This document shows positions 63,906 through 64,000 of a stretch of 64,000 bases of DNA, in pieces. Each line of letters starts with the position of its first letter. Position 1 is the stretch's first letter. Made by a program: the position numbers and the translations under genes. Source of the stretch: Arthrobacter sp. AK04 (lineage in GTDB: Bacteria; Actinomycetota; Actinomycetes; Actinomycetales; Micrococcaceae); contig NZ_JAJOMC010000016.1 in assembly GCF_021129155.1 (NCBI RefSeq), positions 18,879-82,878 of the forward strand, written 5' to 3'. Below the pieces are notes generated by a model. That model did no database searches. It worked only from the letters and a program-made list of their open reading frames with translations, and had not been told where the DNA came from.

Positions 63906-64000
63906 TTATCGCAACAGGAAGGTTCTGATCATCTCATTTGGGGTGCAGAAGTCGAATCGTTGGCGGGGTCTGTCGTTGACTTGGTGGGCGACGTAGTCGA
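63906..64000 (-). mobile_element. 3' end of IS30-family transposase gene
   Basis: Read on the minus strand, the last 31 codons from the window edge end in TAA at 63908-63906. They encode DYVAHQVNDRPRQRFDF then CTPNEMIRTFLLR, which matches the C-terminal LNxRPRKxLxxxTPxE signature of IS30-family DDE transposases. Only the C-terminus is in the window. The IS end would lie near 63886, where the palindrome family sequence stops. Confidence 0.82.

Overview
The window is about 64 kb of high-GC actinobacterial chromosome. It most resembles a soil Micrococcaceae genome (Arthrobacter, Pseudarthrobacter or Paenarthrobacter type). This is an inference from: an HspR/HAIR-controlled dnaK-grpE-dnaJ-hspR operon; GTG and TTG starts with strong Shine-Dalgarno sequences; GlnR-type operators; an ABC sugar importer without its own ATPase; an ars cluster of the actinobacterial Acr3/ArsO/ArsT type; and dense catabolic clusters each with its own LacI, GntR, XRE or MarR regulator. 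I saw no tRNA, rRNA, CRISPR array or phage. The only mobile element is the 3' end of an IS30-family transposase at the right edge.

Layout. 1-0.8 kb: partial DMP19-family gene. 0.9-7 kb: LacI regulator divergent from a polar-amino-acid-type ABC importer with two oxidoreductases. 7.2-12.5 kb: SWIM/SNF2 helicase, a membrane protein and a GH43-like beta-propeller protein. 12.7-22 kb (minus strand): amtB, an XRE-cupin regulator, a carbamoylase, a monomeric sarcosine-oxidase-like enzyme, three N-methylglutamate-synthase-like subunits (glxD/C/B type) and a GlnT/GmaS-type glutamine synthetase. amtB and the synthetase operon share a GlnR-like operator pattern. 22.3-28.6 kb: LacI plus a ThuEFG/ThuB/ThuA-like sugar cluster with two perfect LacI operators. 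28.7-35.5 kb: PhoD-like phosphatase, glutamate dehydrogenase, AmiS/UreI-like channel, amylosucrase, prephenate dehydratase. 35.5-44.1 kb: aromatic monooxygenase divergent from a homoprotocatechuate meta-cleavage operon (FAH-RraA fusion, GntR, HpaE, HpaD, HpaH, HpaI). 44.1-49.1 kb: CstR-type persulfide-responsive sulfur operon with five active-looking rhodanese domains, thioredoxin, TauE exporter and a persulfide-dioxygenase-like fusion, with four CstR-like operators. 49.2-55.6 kb: MFS transporter and an arsenic operon (ArsR, Acr3, two different ArsC, ArsT, ArsO) containing an unlisted 23-residue peptide with seven cysteines. 55.7-60.5 kb: membrane protein and the heat-shock operon. 60.6-64 kb: small acidic protein, MMPL exporter with divergent MarR, and the IS30 fragment.

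The genes form self-contained modules: nitrogen and methylated-amine assimilation, sugar uptake, aromatic ring cleavage, reactive-sulfur detoxification, arsenic resistance and protein folding. Long imperfect palindromes of one sequence family recur at 34.6, 53.7 and 63.9 kb; the third is apparently cut by the IS30 element. No gene-free stretch exceeds 300 bases. The longest are 13957-14244 and 21997-22279, which hold the GlnR-like sites, then 37420-37635 and 7006-7216.
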